58,049 nucleotides of DNA. Origin: a virus. How positions within the stretch are numbered: the stretch's first letter is position 1; each line of letters begins with the position of its first letter. This document shows, piece by piece, positions 51,507 through 58,049 of the stretch. Position numbers and translations under genes: made by a program. The stretch is from positions 1 to 58,049 of the IMG/VR virus record IMGVR_UViG_3300030090_004029; one strand, written 5' to 3'. Below the pieces are notes generated by a model that ran no database searches, was not told the origin of the DNA, and saw only the letters and a program-made list of their open reading frames with translations.

Positions 51507-54073
51507 TATTTAATACCTTTCATCCTATATACAATAGTTATATCATTGATCTCAATATCTGCAGCGGGAGTACCTAATGCAGCATCTAATTTTAATCTAA
51601 AACTTTTTACATTATTTATTGAAGTAGTAGGCTTTAATTCTGCATTTACCCAATCATTTGTACCGACACTACCTTGATAAAAACAATTATAATTCCCTAC
51701 ATGAGAACCTGTTGTTGAGCCATCTGCATTTATTCTATGAAATGCACCAGACATTGTAGTATTACCATCTGTACCATAACTAGCTGTTAAATAAGTAGCA
51801 TCTCCTTTATAAGAAACATAAACCTTGTATATCTTTTTTCTTCTTGAGGGATCTCCAAAATCAATATCTTTTGTTATTAGAGATATATTTGCTGAAGCAA
51901 CAGCAGTATCATTCCATTTTTTTACTGCACCTGCTTCTTCATGATAGACCAGATCTCCATTGATATCATTTACAAAATTTGATTGTAGGTCTGTATCGGT
52001 TACTTTCGAATCTCCGTATACCCAACTTTGAGTAACCATATCAAATAAATATATATCTCCAGCAGGTGTTGCATCAGCACTCATTGTAAAGATAACCTGC
52101 CTATGTTTTGGTATATAACCTACTTGAGGATTAGAACCTACGAAACTTGACCAGTCTGAAATAACCTGTTTGCTTCTTTTTTCTAATAAATTCTTTACAG
52201 TTTTTCCATCATAAAAATAAGCACCCACTTCATTAGCCCAAACAATTCCAAAATCAGTTTTACATACAGCACCCGGACATAGTACACCTTTATGGGTAAA
52301 TGTATCCTCTAAAAATTCCATATCCTGAGAAACATTAATAAGATGCATTTTTGTTTTTTTAAATTGAAGTATTCTATCTGCATATTCTTCAAGCTTAACT
52401 ATCTCATCTCCGTCTTGAATACTTGCTTCTATCTTCCTAGAGATAGGAAATACATCAAACTTACCAGGCATTGATTTATACATTGCATCACCTTGCGTAA
52501 CTGTCCCAATATTTGGAAGTTCACGTCTAACATTACCAACGTATACTTGCCTATTTGCAACTACTGCTGTTTTAAATCCTTCTCCTGCTGCTCCTATATC
52601 TATAGATTCATCTGCTTCATATCCATTTATTGCTTCATATGTCCAAGGACTTGGATCTTCTATTTCAATATTTCCTACATAGCAATAAACATTATCTACA
52701 AGAGCACCTATTCCAGTTGCATTTTGAAGTGACCAAGCAGTATGCGTTGAAGTTAAATTTTTTCTAACACCATCCTTTAAGTCAATATCAAGTAGCAATG
52801 TCCAAGGATCGTCACTGTCCTTTTTTCTTATATAAGTTCTACCACCAATAATAAATGGATCAAATGGAGAAGTACATTGAACATATACAGACCATCCCTT
52901 ACCAGCATCCATTGATACTCCATTACCTACATTTTCAAATATGTTTGACTCCTGATTCCCCTGGTATATAAATGTTGTTCCTACTTCATAATCAGCCTCT
53001 CTCCATGTACCATTAGAACTTGTTTCTATTGATATATTAAATCCTTTTCCTGCTGGTGGATATAATCTCATTGCTTCACCAGACCAGTTTCCTGAATTTG
53101 TAGCAGTTGTAAGAACATCATCAGTTGCAGTGCTAATTAAAGCAGCCGAATTGCTTCCAGTAGACGATAGGGCTATATAATCATTATTATCATCTATCTC
53201 ATCATGCATTCCTGTAAATGCAGTTGAAGTTGGATGGTCAGTAGTAGTTGTATTACCACCGCTATCAGTCCATTGAAGATCTCCGTATAAACCTCTAGTT
53301 GGTTTAGCAATATCAACATTTTTACTATACCAAAAATCATAATCATCAGCCAATCCACCTGGGGCTATGCCATTAAAATGAGTATTCTTTATATAACCAT
53401 ACCATTTTGATCTATTTGCTGCTCCAAAATTTCCATCAGATATTCTAACATTACCATCTGCAATATAATAAGTAGGCTTCATTCCAGTAGTAGTACCAAG
53501 ATCAATAACTTCAGTTACCCAAGCATCAGATGAATATGTATAAATATCTATGTTTGCAGCACCATCTGTATCTGCCATTAATAGATACTGTTCTCCAGTA
53601 TCATTCATTCCAGTTATTGTATATACATCATTTGTATCCCAATCATCATCAGTTCCACCACTTAATGTTCCTGATATTGTAGTAGCAGTATTATCTGAAA
53701 TTGTTACACTACTACCATCAGTAATATTATTAACGGTAAAACCTATTAATGCATCTTCTTTCCATGTTCCACTTGAATCAACTAAAACATTTACATTATT
53801 AGAACCAGTATGTGTACCTGTAAAATTACCAGAACTTATCTGTGCACCTTTACGGTCATGTGAAAAGTAAAATAATCCATATCCAGCATTTGTTTGAGTG
53901 CTATTTGTCCCTGCGGCATGAGCTTCAAATGCTCCCATCAAACGTACCTTACCTGTATTGTGAACAACCATATCAGTACAAGTAGTTAATTCTGTATCGT
54001 CAATATCCCTTGGATCGGAAAAGGTATCTAATCCACCTTCAAATCGTTCTATCTTCCAAACTTGCTTAGGCAT
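51506..54073 (-). CDS. Tail nozzle/tubular protein B-like
   Basis: 855 residues. The opening 'WKIERFEGGLDTFSDPRDID' followed by 'NTGKVRLMGAF' is the pattern of podoviral tail stabilisation/nozzle proteins (T7 gp12, P22 gp10-like). The body is beta-rich with a propeller-like run of strands (NVRISDGNFGAANRSKWYGY; 'YADRILQFKKTKMHLINV'; 'GIVWANEVGAYFYDGKT') and a jelly-roll-like C-terminus. It would form the distal tail tube. Its presence, with no tape measure, is the main reason to think podovirus. Confidence 0.7.
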   Translation of the reverse strand: MPKQVWKIERFEGGLDTFSDPRDIDDTELTTCTDMVVHNTGKVRLMGAFEAHAAGTNSTQTNAGYGLFYFSHDRKGAQISSGNFTGTHTGSNNVNVLVDSSGTWKEDALIGFTVNNITDGSSVTISDNTATTISGTLSGGTDDDWDTNDVYTITGMNDTGEQYLLMADTDGAANIDIYTYSSDAWVTEVIDLGTTTGMKPTYYIADGNVRISDGNFGAANRSKWYGYIKNTHFNGIAPGGLADDYDFWYSKNVDIAKPTRGLYGDLQWTDSGGNTTTTDHPTSTAFTGMHDEIDDNNDYIALSSTGSNSAALISTATDDVLTTATNSGNWSGEAMRLYPPAGKGFNISIETSSNGTWREADYEVGTTFIYQGNQESNIFENVGNGVSMDAGKGWSVYVQCTSPFDPFIIGGRTYIRKKDSDDPWTLLLDIDLKDGVRKNLTSTHTAWSLQNATGIGALVDNVYCYVGNIEIEDPSPWTYEAINGYEADESIDIGAAGEGFKTAVVANRQVYVGNVRRELPNIGTVTQGDAMYKSMPGKFDVFPISRKIEASIQDGDEIVKLEEYADRILQFKKTKMHLINVSQDMEFLEDTFTHKGVLCPGAVCKTDFGIVWANEVGAYFYDGKTVKNLLEKRSKQVISDWSSFVGSNPQVGYIPKHRQVIFTMSADATPAGDIYLFDMVTQSWVYGDSKVTDTDLQSNFVNDINGDLVYHEEAGAVKKWNDTAVASANISLITKDIDFGDPSRRKKIYKVYVSYKGDATYLTASYGTDGNTTMSGAFHRINADGSTTGSHVGNYNCFYQGSVGTNDWVNAELKPTTSINNVKSFRLKLDAALGTPAADIEINDITIVYRMKGIK

Positions 54074-54075
54074 TG

Positions 54076-55143
54076 TTATTTTTTACTTGATTTTTTCCAT
54101 TTTTTTCGCTTATAAGTTAAATACTCTGAAGCTTCAATGGGATTAAAAATTGTCGTTATAAGTCGGTTATCATCATGATCATATTGTGGATCAACTATTG
54201 TAACAGGACAGTTGAATATATTCTTATCATCTAGTCCTAATTTGTCTGCATAATTATCCATTATCTTGAATGATGCTACTTGCAATGCGTGACTTATAAG
54301 ACCTGATGCTGGATCTTTCAATACTTGATATCCTGAAACATGAGTATGACCACAAGTAAGAATGTGGTCTTTCCAACCCATTTGAGCAGCTTTAGCTACA
54401 CCATGAGCAGTATTCCACATAGAGTTACCCTTGAAAGTGTGCCTTGCATTTATTCTTATTTCTTGACCATTTGGGAACCTTAGGTTCATCCTTGCCCCCC
54501 AACGCTCATATAGCCCTTTATGATCACGCATTATGAATTCTAGGGGATCACCATCGCCTGACCAGACATCGTGGTTTCCTGCTACCAAATAGAGCCAATT
54601 AAGCTTATTTACAAAGTATTCAGTAAGTCTCCAGGATTCTTTAGCAGAGGTGGATTGCTGTCCATATAATGCAGCTAATCTTCCTATCCAATTATTCTGT
54701 ATATCGCCAAGATTACCAGCATACATACCTTCTGTATTGTTTATAACATCCATGAACATTATGATCTGAGATAGATCTGTCCCATCATCATCAACATGAG
54801 GATCGCCAAAATGAGCTATACCTATTGGCCCATCTGACTCTATATTTATATTGACTAACCTTCTTGTTTCTTTAGATGACTTCTTATAATCATACTTTTT
54901 CTTCCTATGAGCAATAAGCTCTTCAATAGGCATGTCATCTGGATCTTTATCCTCAACCGTAAAAGGAGAGGATTCTATTATTTCAGGTTTTAGTGTTTTT
55001 CTATAGCAAGTATTGCAATACCATTGCTGTTTTTTGCTGTTCTTATAATAACTCCACCCATCTCGTCTAAGAGATCTCCCCTTGCACCTAGGGCATGCGA
55101 TGAGATTGTCATCGTTGTCCCTGGTGAAATCTTCTCCAGGCAT
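54076..55143 (-). CDS. Calcineurin-like phosphoesterase with N-terminal zinc finger
   Basis: 355 residues. A zinc ribbon (Cys17-x2-Cys20 ... Cys43-x2-Cys46) precedes a metallophosphatase domain with its motifs in order: HFGDPHVDD (Asp114, His116), GNLGDIQ, AGNHDVW and CGHTHVSGY. The catalytic set for two metals looks complete. Such enzymes cleave phosphodiesters, and the finger suggests nucleic acid as substrate. It overlaps the peptidase gene by one base and sits between lysis and tail genes, so it may be expressed late. Confidence 0.88.
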   Translation of the reverse strand: MPGEDFTRDNDDNLIACPRCKGRSLRRDGWSYYKNSKKQQWYCNTCYRKTLKPEIIESSPFTVEDKDPDDMPIEELIAHRKKKYDYKKSSKETRRLVNINIESDGPIGIAHFGDPHVDDDGTDLSQIIMFMDVINNTEGMYAGNLGDIQNNWIGRLAALYGQQSTSAKESWRLTEYFVNKLNWLYLVAGNHDVWSGDGDPLEFIMRDHKGLYERWGARMNLRFPNGQEIRINARHTFKGNSMWNTAHGVAKAAQMGWKDHILTCGHTHVSGYQVLKDPASGLISHALQVASFKIMDNYADKLGLDDKNIFNCPVTIVDPQYDHDDNRLITTIFNPIEASEYLTYKRKKWKKSSKK

Positions 55144-55523
55144 TAATCTCGTATCTCTACATGGACTAGATCATCAAACTTATTATCTTTTATTTCTCCA
55201 TCAGAATCCCAGTCTCCACCCCAACGGATCTTTAAACCTAGTGCATGTCCTATACCTCTTACCATGCCACCCATGTAATGAAAGCGTTCTCTATCGTTCC
55301 AGTCTATCGGGTAAGGAGCGAGATCAACAGCTTTTCCTTCCATGTGTTTGGAATACTTTACTTTAGTTTTCCCTTGTGCTAATAATTCCTGCTGCCGCTC
55401 CTTACTCCGTAACCCTTCAATAATAGTTACATCCATTATCTTTATTAACTCATTCAATACATTAACTAATCTAGCGTCTACGCCTTTTAGTCTTGTTCGA
55501 CTTCTTTTTCCGAACCTTGGCAT
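55143..55523 (-). CDS. Endolysin, peptidase M15 (D-Ala/L-Ala-D-Glu type)
   Basis: 126 residues, the normal length of phage T5-like M15 endolysins. It has the zinc motif S-x-H-x-x-G-x-A-x-D (KYSKHMEGKAVDLAPY) and a second His in LVHVEI. It cleaves peptide cross-links in peptidoglycan at the end of infection. No signal peptide, so it depends on a holin; several small membrane proteins follow upstream in the operon. Confidence 0.88.
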   Translation of the reverse strand: MPRFGKRSRTRLKGVDARLVNVLNELIKIMDVTIIEGLRSKERQQELLAQGKTKVKYSKHMEGKAVDLAPYPIDWNDRERFHYMGGMVRGIGHALGLKIRWGGDWDSDGEIKDNKFDDLVHVEIRD

Positions 55524-55587
55524 TTGAACTCCTTTTTTTTGATGGCCTACCTACTTGGGATCCGTATGTACCTTTACCTTGTGGCAT
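55471..55587 (-). CDS. Small basic protein (MPQGKGTYGS type)
   Basis: 38 residues, in another frame across the endolysin start. MPQGKGTYGSQVGRPSKKRS then a Lys/Arg tail. The ATG overlaps the upstream stop (TAATG). The 'MP.GKGTYGS..GRP' opening is one I associate with small phage proteins of unknown role. Probably real: good overlap, recognisable start, nucleic-acid-like charge. Confidence 0.6.
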   Translation of the reverse strand: MPQGKGTYGSQVGRPSKKRSSNAKVRKKKSNKTKRRRR

Positions 55588-55814
55588 TATTTACCTTTAA
55601 ACAACCCTTCAAGAACATCTGTTACCACGTCAACTACCTTTTCAAAGAAGATCTGTTCTTTATCTTCACTAACAAATGGTATGTCAACTCTTTTATTGAT
55701 CGCAGTAGCAATCTTTTCTGTCATTTCTTCAGAACCTAAATGCTTTACAGCTTCTTCTTGCATTTTTTCTGCTTGTTCCTCAGCTAATCTAACCAACATT
55801 GATTTAATATCCAT
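55587..55814 (-). CDS. Hypothetical acidic helical protein
   Basis: 75 residues with SD AAGGAGAAAAC. 'LAEEQAEKMQEEAVKHLG' and a C-terminal amphipathic helix (FFEKVVDVVTDVLEGLF). No membrane span. Between holin-like and endolysin genes; perhaps a lysis regulator. Confidence 0.55.
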   Translation of the reverse strand: MDIKSMLVRLAEEQAEKMQEEAVKHLGSEEMTEKIATAINKRVDIPFVSEDKEQIFFEKVVDVVTDVLEGLFKGK

Positions 55815-55823
55815 GTTTTCTCC

Positions 55824-56027
55824 TTATTTTATAATTCCAAATAAAACCGTTAATAAAGCCATACCACCTAGCATATAACTACGCCAGTTCTCTAATGCCC
55901 TTGTTCTACCATTTGATATCTTTAATTGTTCTTTTATATCAGGTAATTCCCTATTTAGAATTGATTCTATTCTAGCAAGTCTTTCCTTGACATCATATCT
56001 ATATTTATCTATGGGATCATAATCCAT
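55824..56027 (-). CDS. XhlA-like holin/haemolysin candidate
   Basis: About 67 residues from the ATG at 56027; a GTG at 56036 is possible. N-terminal coiled coil (YDVKERLARIESILNREL) then 'NGRTRALENWRSYMLGG' and one C-terminal membrane helix. This topology matches XhlA-type lysis proteins, which act with a holin and endolysin. The endolysin gene is close by. Confidence 0.6.
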   Translation of the reverse strand: MDYDPIDKYRYDVKERLARIESILNRELPDIKEQLKISNGRTRALENWRSYMLGGMALLTVLFGIIK

Positions 56028-56205
56028 CTTTAACACTCTTTATTTCCATTATTTCATCTCTAAGTTTAGCCATCTTTTCATTATGCTCTATCTTCATTTC
56101 TAAAGCTTGTACTCTTAATTCCATCTGATACCAGCCCCAAGCGACTGCTCCAAGTACGCTAATAATATTAAAAATAAACTTTGCATCTAACTTAATGCCG
56201 CCCAT
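56017..56205 (-). CDS. Small membrane-anchored coiled-coil protein
   Basis: 62 residues. An N-terminal membrane helix (FIFNIISVLGAVAWGWY), then a charged coiled coil (LRVQALEMKIEHNEKMAKL). One of several such proteins in the lysis block; possible inner-membrane spanin or holin partner. Confidence 0.6.
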   Translation of the reverse strand: MGGIKLDAKFIFNIISVLGAVAWGWYQMELRVQALEMKIEHNEKMAKLRDEIMEIKSVKDGL

Positions 56206-56509
56206 TGATTCTGCTCATAGAGCCTTTTAATTCTGATACTTGGTTATCAAGGTCATTGATCTCTTTAGTAATAGCATCAAACTTACGATCTAATTTATCA
56301 TCAGATTGATTCCATCTATTAATTAATTTAATAACCATACCTTCCATATTCTCTAGAGTTTCAGACTGACCTTTATTCTCAATCTTTAAATTTTCCAATG
56401 CTTGTTGTTGAGATTCTGATTTTTTAGATAAAGACATTACAAGATAAACAAACATGACTCCAACCACGCCTATCATACCTGCTTCGCCATATACTGCCAT
56501 AAAATCCAT
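56192..56509 (-). CDS. Membrane-anchored coiled-coil protein (holin/spanin-like)
   Basis: 105 residues. An N-terminal hydrophobic helix (MIGVVGVMFVYLVMSL), then an ~80-residue polar coiled coil with regular heptads (AITKEINDLDNQVSELKG). The layout is that of an i-spanin or a lysis regulator. It overlaps the 62-aa gene. Confidence 0.6.
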   Translation of the reverse strand: MDFMAVYGEAGMIGVVGVMFVYLVMSLSKKSESQQQALENLKIENKGQSETLENMEGMVIKLINRWNQSDDKLDRKFDAITKEINDLDNQVSELKGSMSRINGRH

Positions 56510-56510
56510 T

Positions 56511-56810
56511 TTATTTCTTCTTCTTTTTATTAGTTAGTTTTTGATACCACTTTAACTCTTCTTCCATTTCGATATATCTTTGTTGCTCTTCTACAATATG
56601 CTTTTCCACCAACTCTGTAATAGTTGTATTAGCTTCATCAAAATTTCTTTCAAGGTTCTTAATGCGAGTTTCAATTTGCCAATACCCATAGACCAACATT
56701 CCAATAAGAACTGCAATTTGACCGAGCCACTTAAGGTTAATGCTAACAATGGCATTATCATCAAGAACAGTAGCACGATAACTTCTGGCGGTATCAGGTT
56801 TTTCACTCAC
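56511..56810 (-). CDS. Membrane-anchored coiled-coil protein
   Basis: 99 residues from a GTG start that overlaps the upstream lipoprotein stop. A polar N-terminus, a membrane helix near 28-45 (LGQIAVLIGMLVYGYW), then a coiled coil ending in polylysine. An i-spanin partner for the tiny lipoprotein is plausible: the two genes are adjacent and overlapping, as Rz/Rz1 pairs often are. Confidence 0.6.
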   Translation of the reverse strand: MSEKPDTARSYRATVLDDNAIVSINLKWLGQIAVLIGMLVYGYWQIETRIKNLERNFDEANTTITELVEKHIVEEQQRYIEMEEELKWYQKLTNKKKKK

Positions 56811-56923
56811 TTAACTTCCCAGCCACAAACTGACCAACCAGAATCACATCCAGTAATACTAATCAATATAAACATAATTAATAGGTATGTTATAGCTCGT
56901 ATTAACAACTTCAAAATCTCCAT
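56807..56923 (-). CDS. Tiny lipoprotein (possible o-spanin)
   Basis: 38 residues: MEILKLLIRAITYLLIMFIL, then ISITGC-D and a 12-residue tail with a second Cys. ITGC is a good lipobox with Asp after Cys. The tail is short for an o-spanin. It overlaps the next membrane coiled-coil gene by 4 bases. No SD is visible in the AT-rich leader. Confidence 0.5.
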   Translation of the reverse strand: MEILKLLIRAITYLLIMFILISITGCDSGWSVCGWEVK

Positions 56924-56947
56924 TATTTAATTTTTTTATTGTATAAA

Positions 56948-57070
56948 TCACTTAGAACTCCAAAATATTGATTTAAACCAATTCTTAATTCTTTGAATCA
57001 AAGTAGGCTTTTTATAGCCCAACTTTCTCTTCAATCTTTCTATCCTTCTCACCCTCTGTAAGCTATGCAT
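56948..57070 (-). CDS. Possible small basic peptide
   Basis: 40 residues overlapping the end of the 106-aa gene in another frame: MHSLQRVRRIERLKRKLGYK and an aromatic end. No convincing SD. It is reported because it fills the only sizeable gap in the block. Confidence 0.3.
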   Translation of the reverse strand: MHSLQRVRRIERLKRKLGYKKPTLIQRIKNWFKSIFWSSK

Positions 57071-57369
57071 GTCGCTGTAGAATTTGTATGATTGATTATA
57101 CCACTAAAATTACCATATAATATTTCACCTGGAACCATATAGAACCAAGCTGAACTAAGACTATCACCAATATTAGATGTAACCTTTAATTGTAAATACT
57201 CAACAGCTGCATCACCACCACCCTTACCAAGTGCCTGTATCGCTATCCATGCTCCCTTATCTGGTTCTGATGTATTTGTATTATGCTCTGCGATAAGATC
57301 AAAACCATTTTGACCTATAGCAAGCGATGTCGCTTCAGCTGAGGTATATTCTCTTAATCCTTTAGCCAT
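57049..57369 (-). CDS. Hypothetical virion-type protein
   Basis: 106 residues with SD TAGGAGTAAAG. Beta-rich with Gly/Ser/Thr (DLIAEHNTNTSEPDKGAWIA; GDSLSSAWFYMVPGEI). It resembles small trimming or decoration proteins near phage fibres. Function unknown. Confidence 0.6.
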   Translation of the reverse strand: MAKGLREYTSAEATSLAIGQNGFDLIAEHNTNTSEPDKGAWIAIQALGKGGGDAAVEYLQLKVTSNIGDSLSSAWFYMVPGEILYGNFSGIINHTNSTATCIAYRG

Positions 57370-57381
57370 TCTTTACTCCTA

Positions 57382-57831
57382 TTAAACCTTTAAATGCTTA
57401 GACACTTCTTTATTCACATGTAATTTAGGAACAATTCTTGAAAGAAGTTCTGCTTTAGTTTCACTAGAACCGTAAGAGATCCCACGTTTATCATAAAAAT
57501 CTTGTATCTGTGATTTAGTATTAGAATTTGTAGGGTAATCTTCTTGGGATGTAGCAACACCATTTATCAAATGATGCTTGCCTATGATCACCCTACCATG
57601 TCCATCACTATGTTTTTTTGCACATTCAGATACATAAAATTCTTCTACTACCTTAAAGCTATTACTCTTCTTTTTAACCTCACCATCTACATCTACAAAG
57701 TATGAATAAGCCGAAGGATAAGCCAGGGTTTCCGTAGTTCCATCAGGATAAGTTTTTACACGGGTAGTACCCGGAGTCGTATTTTTATGGACTCTAACGT
57801 GATGTCCCTGGCTACACCTTCTTATGATCAT
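57382..57831 (-). CDS. Hypothetical protein with HeH/SAP-like C-terminal helices
   Basis: 149 residues. The N-terminal ~105 are beta-rich with a 'VDVDGEVKKKSNSFKVV' segment. The last ~40 ('TKSQIQDFYDKRGISYGSS', then ETKAELLSRI) match a HeH/SAP/LEM-type helix-extension-helix, usually a nucleic-acid or protein-binding module in phages. It overlaps the next upstream gene by 4 bases. Confidence 0.6.
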   Translation of the reverse strand: MIIRRCSQGHHVRVHKNTTPGTTRVKTYPDGTTETLAYPSAYSYFVDVDGEVKKKSNSFKVVEEFYVSECAKKHSDGHGRVIIGKHHLINGVATSQEDYPTNSNTKSQIQDFYDKRGISYGSSETKAELLSRIVPKLHVNKEVSKHLKV

Positions 57832-58049
57832 TCTACTACTTTAACCTCTTCTTCTAATGATGCACGAAGCATATTAATAAATGCTTCTTTACCAACTTGT
57901 AACTGATCAGCCATAAAAGTATTAGTATTCTGCTTGTTTTGCAGATCATTTATATGATTTACCATCATTTTTTGCTCATCAGTCATATCCTCAATAACAT
58001 ACTCTTTGTCATCAAGATTCAAGACTGGCTTCTGTTCTTTTTCTTTTTT
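57828..58049 (-). CDS. Hypothetical protein, 5' end at window edge
   Basis: The frame is open to the window end. A TTG at 58022 gives 64 residues, but the frame continues upstream as Lys/Glu-rich codons. If the ends are joined, an SD (AAGGAG, near positions 8-13 on the minus strand) lies just before it, so the true start is probably there. Helical (LQVGKEAFINMLRASLEEE). Function unknown. Confidence 0.55.
   Translation of the reverse strand, partial: KKEKEQKPVLNLDDKEYVIEDMTDEQKMMVNHINDLQNKQNTNTFMADQLQVGKEAFINMLRASLEEEVKVVE

Noticed and set aside
1-58049. CRISPR arrays, insertion sequences, integrase, tRNA genes
   Set aside because: No regularly spaced direct repeats, transposase or integrase motifs, or convincing tRNA cloverleaf were seen on either strand.

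Overview
The window looks like an essentially complete genome, about 58 kb, AT-rich and gene-dense, of a lytic tailed phage. The best guess is a podovirus with an unusually large internal-virion module. It has a terminase, portal and capsid block, a tail nozzle-like protein, giant internal-type virion proteins and no recognisable sheath, tape measure, integrase or repressor. Shine-Dalgarno sites (AGGAG/GGAGT) precede most genes, so the host initiates in the SD manner; I cannot name the host. No DNA polymerase or T7-type RNA polymerase is visible, so the phage probably borrows the host replisome.

Layout. (1) 1-20.3 kb, leftward: a short acidic protein, small terminase, a tiny membrane protein, a 409-aa protein, large terminase, portal, scaffold-like protein, major capsid, connector/decoration proteins, an 841-aa coiled-coil protein and a 1914-aa fibre built of YadA-head-like repeats. 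(2) 20.3-20.7 kb: divergent control region. (3) 20.7-33.9 kb, rightward: early/replication genes. These are small unknowns, a ParB-like protein, a ubiquitin-like conjugation cassette (Ubl, E2-like, JAMM peptidase, E1/ThiF), a P-loop ATPase of Sak4/AAA_24 type with its Walker A at the C-terminus, an SSB, a primase-helicase, a Gp157-like protein and a Holliday-junction-resolvase-like nuclease. (4) 33.9 kb: a hairpin terminator between convergent operons. (5) 33.9-58 kb, leftward: lysis cassette, zinc-finger phosphoesterase, nozzle-like protein and internal virion proteins up to 2981 aa. The window ends abut so that an SD from position ~10 falls just upstream of the open frame at 58049, which suggests blocks 5 and 1 are one late operon on a circularly permuted or terminally redundant genome.

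How the genes may work together. The 2981-aa virion protein carries two sequence signatures of two-barrel RNA polymerases (a QDE-1/YonO-like lysine motif and a DxDGD motif). It could be injected with the DNA and transcribe the rightward genes. Those genes are unusual in that almost every gap between them holds a long-stem, often multibranched RNA fold, one being a textbook H-type pseudoknot. The late block has nothing similar. The Ubl cassette is the most striking accessory system: its composition matches bacterial Ubl conjugation operons, here placed in a phage early region between a ParB-like gene and the recombination/replication genes.

All assignments come from reading translated sequence and motifs; no searches or folding programs were run.
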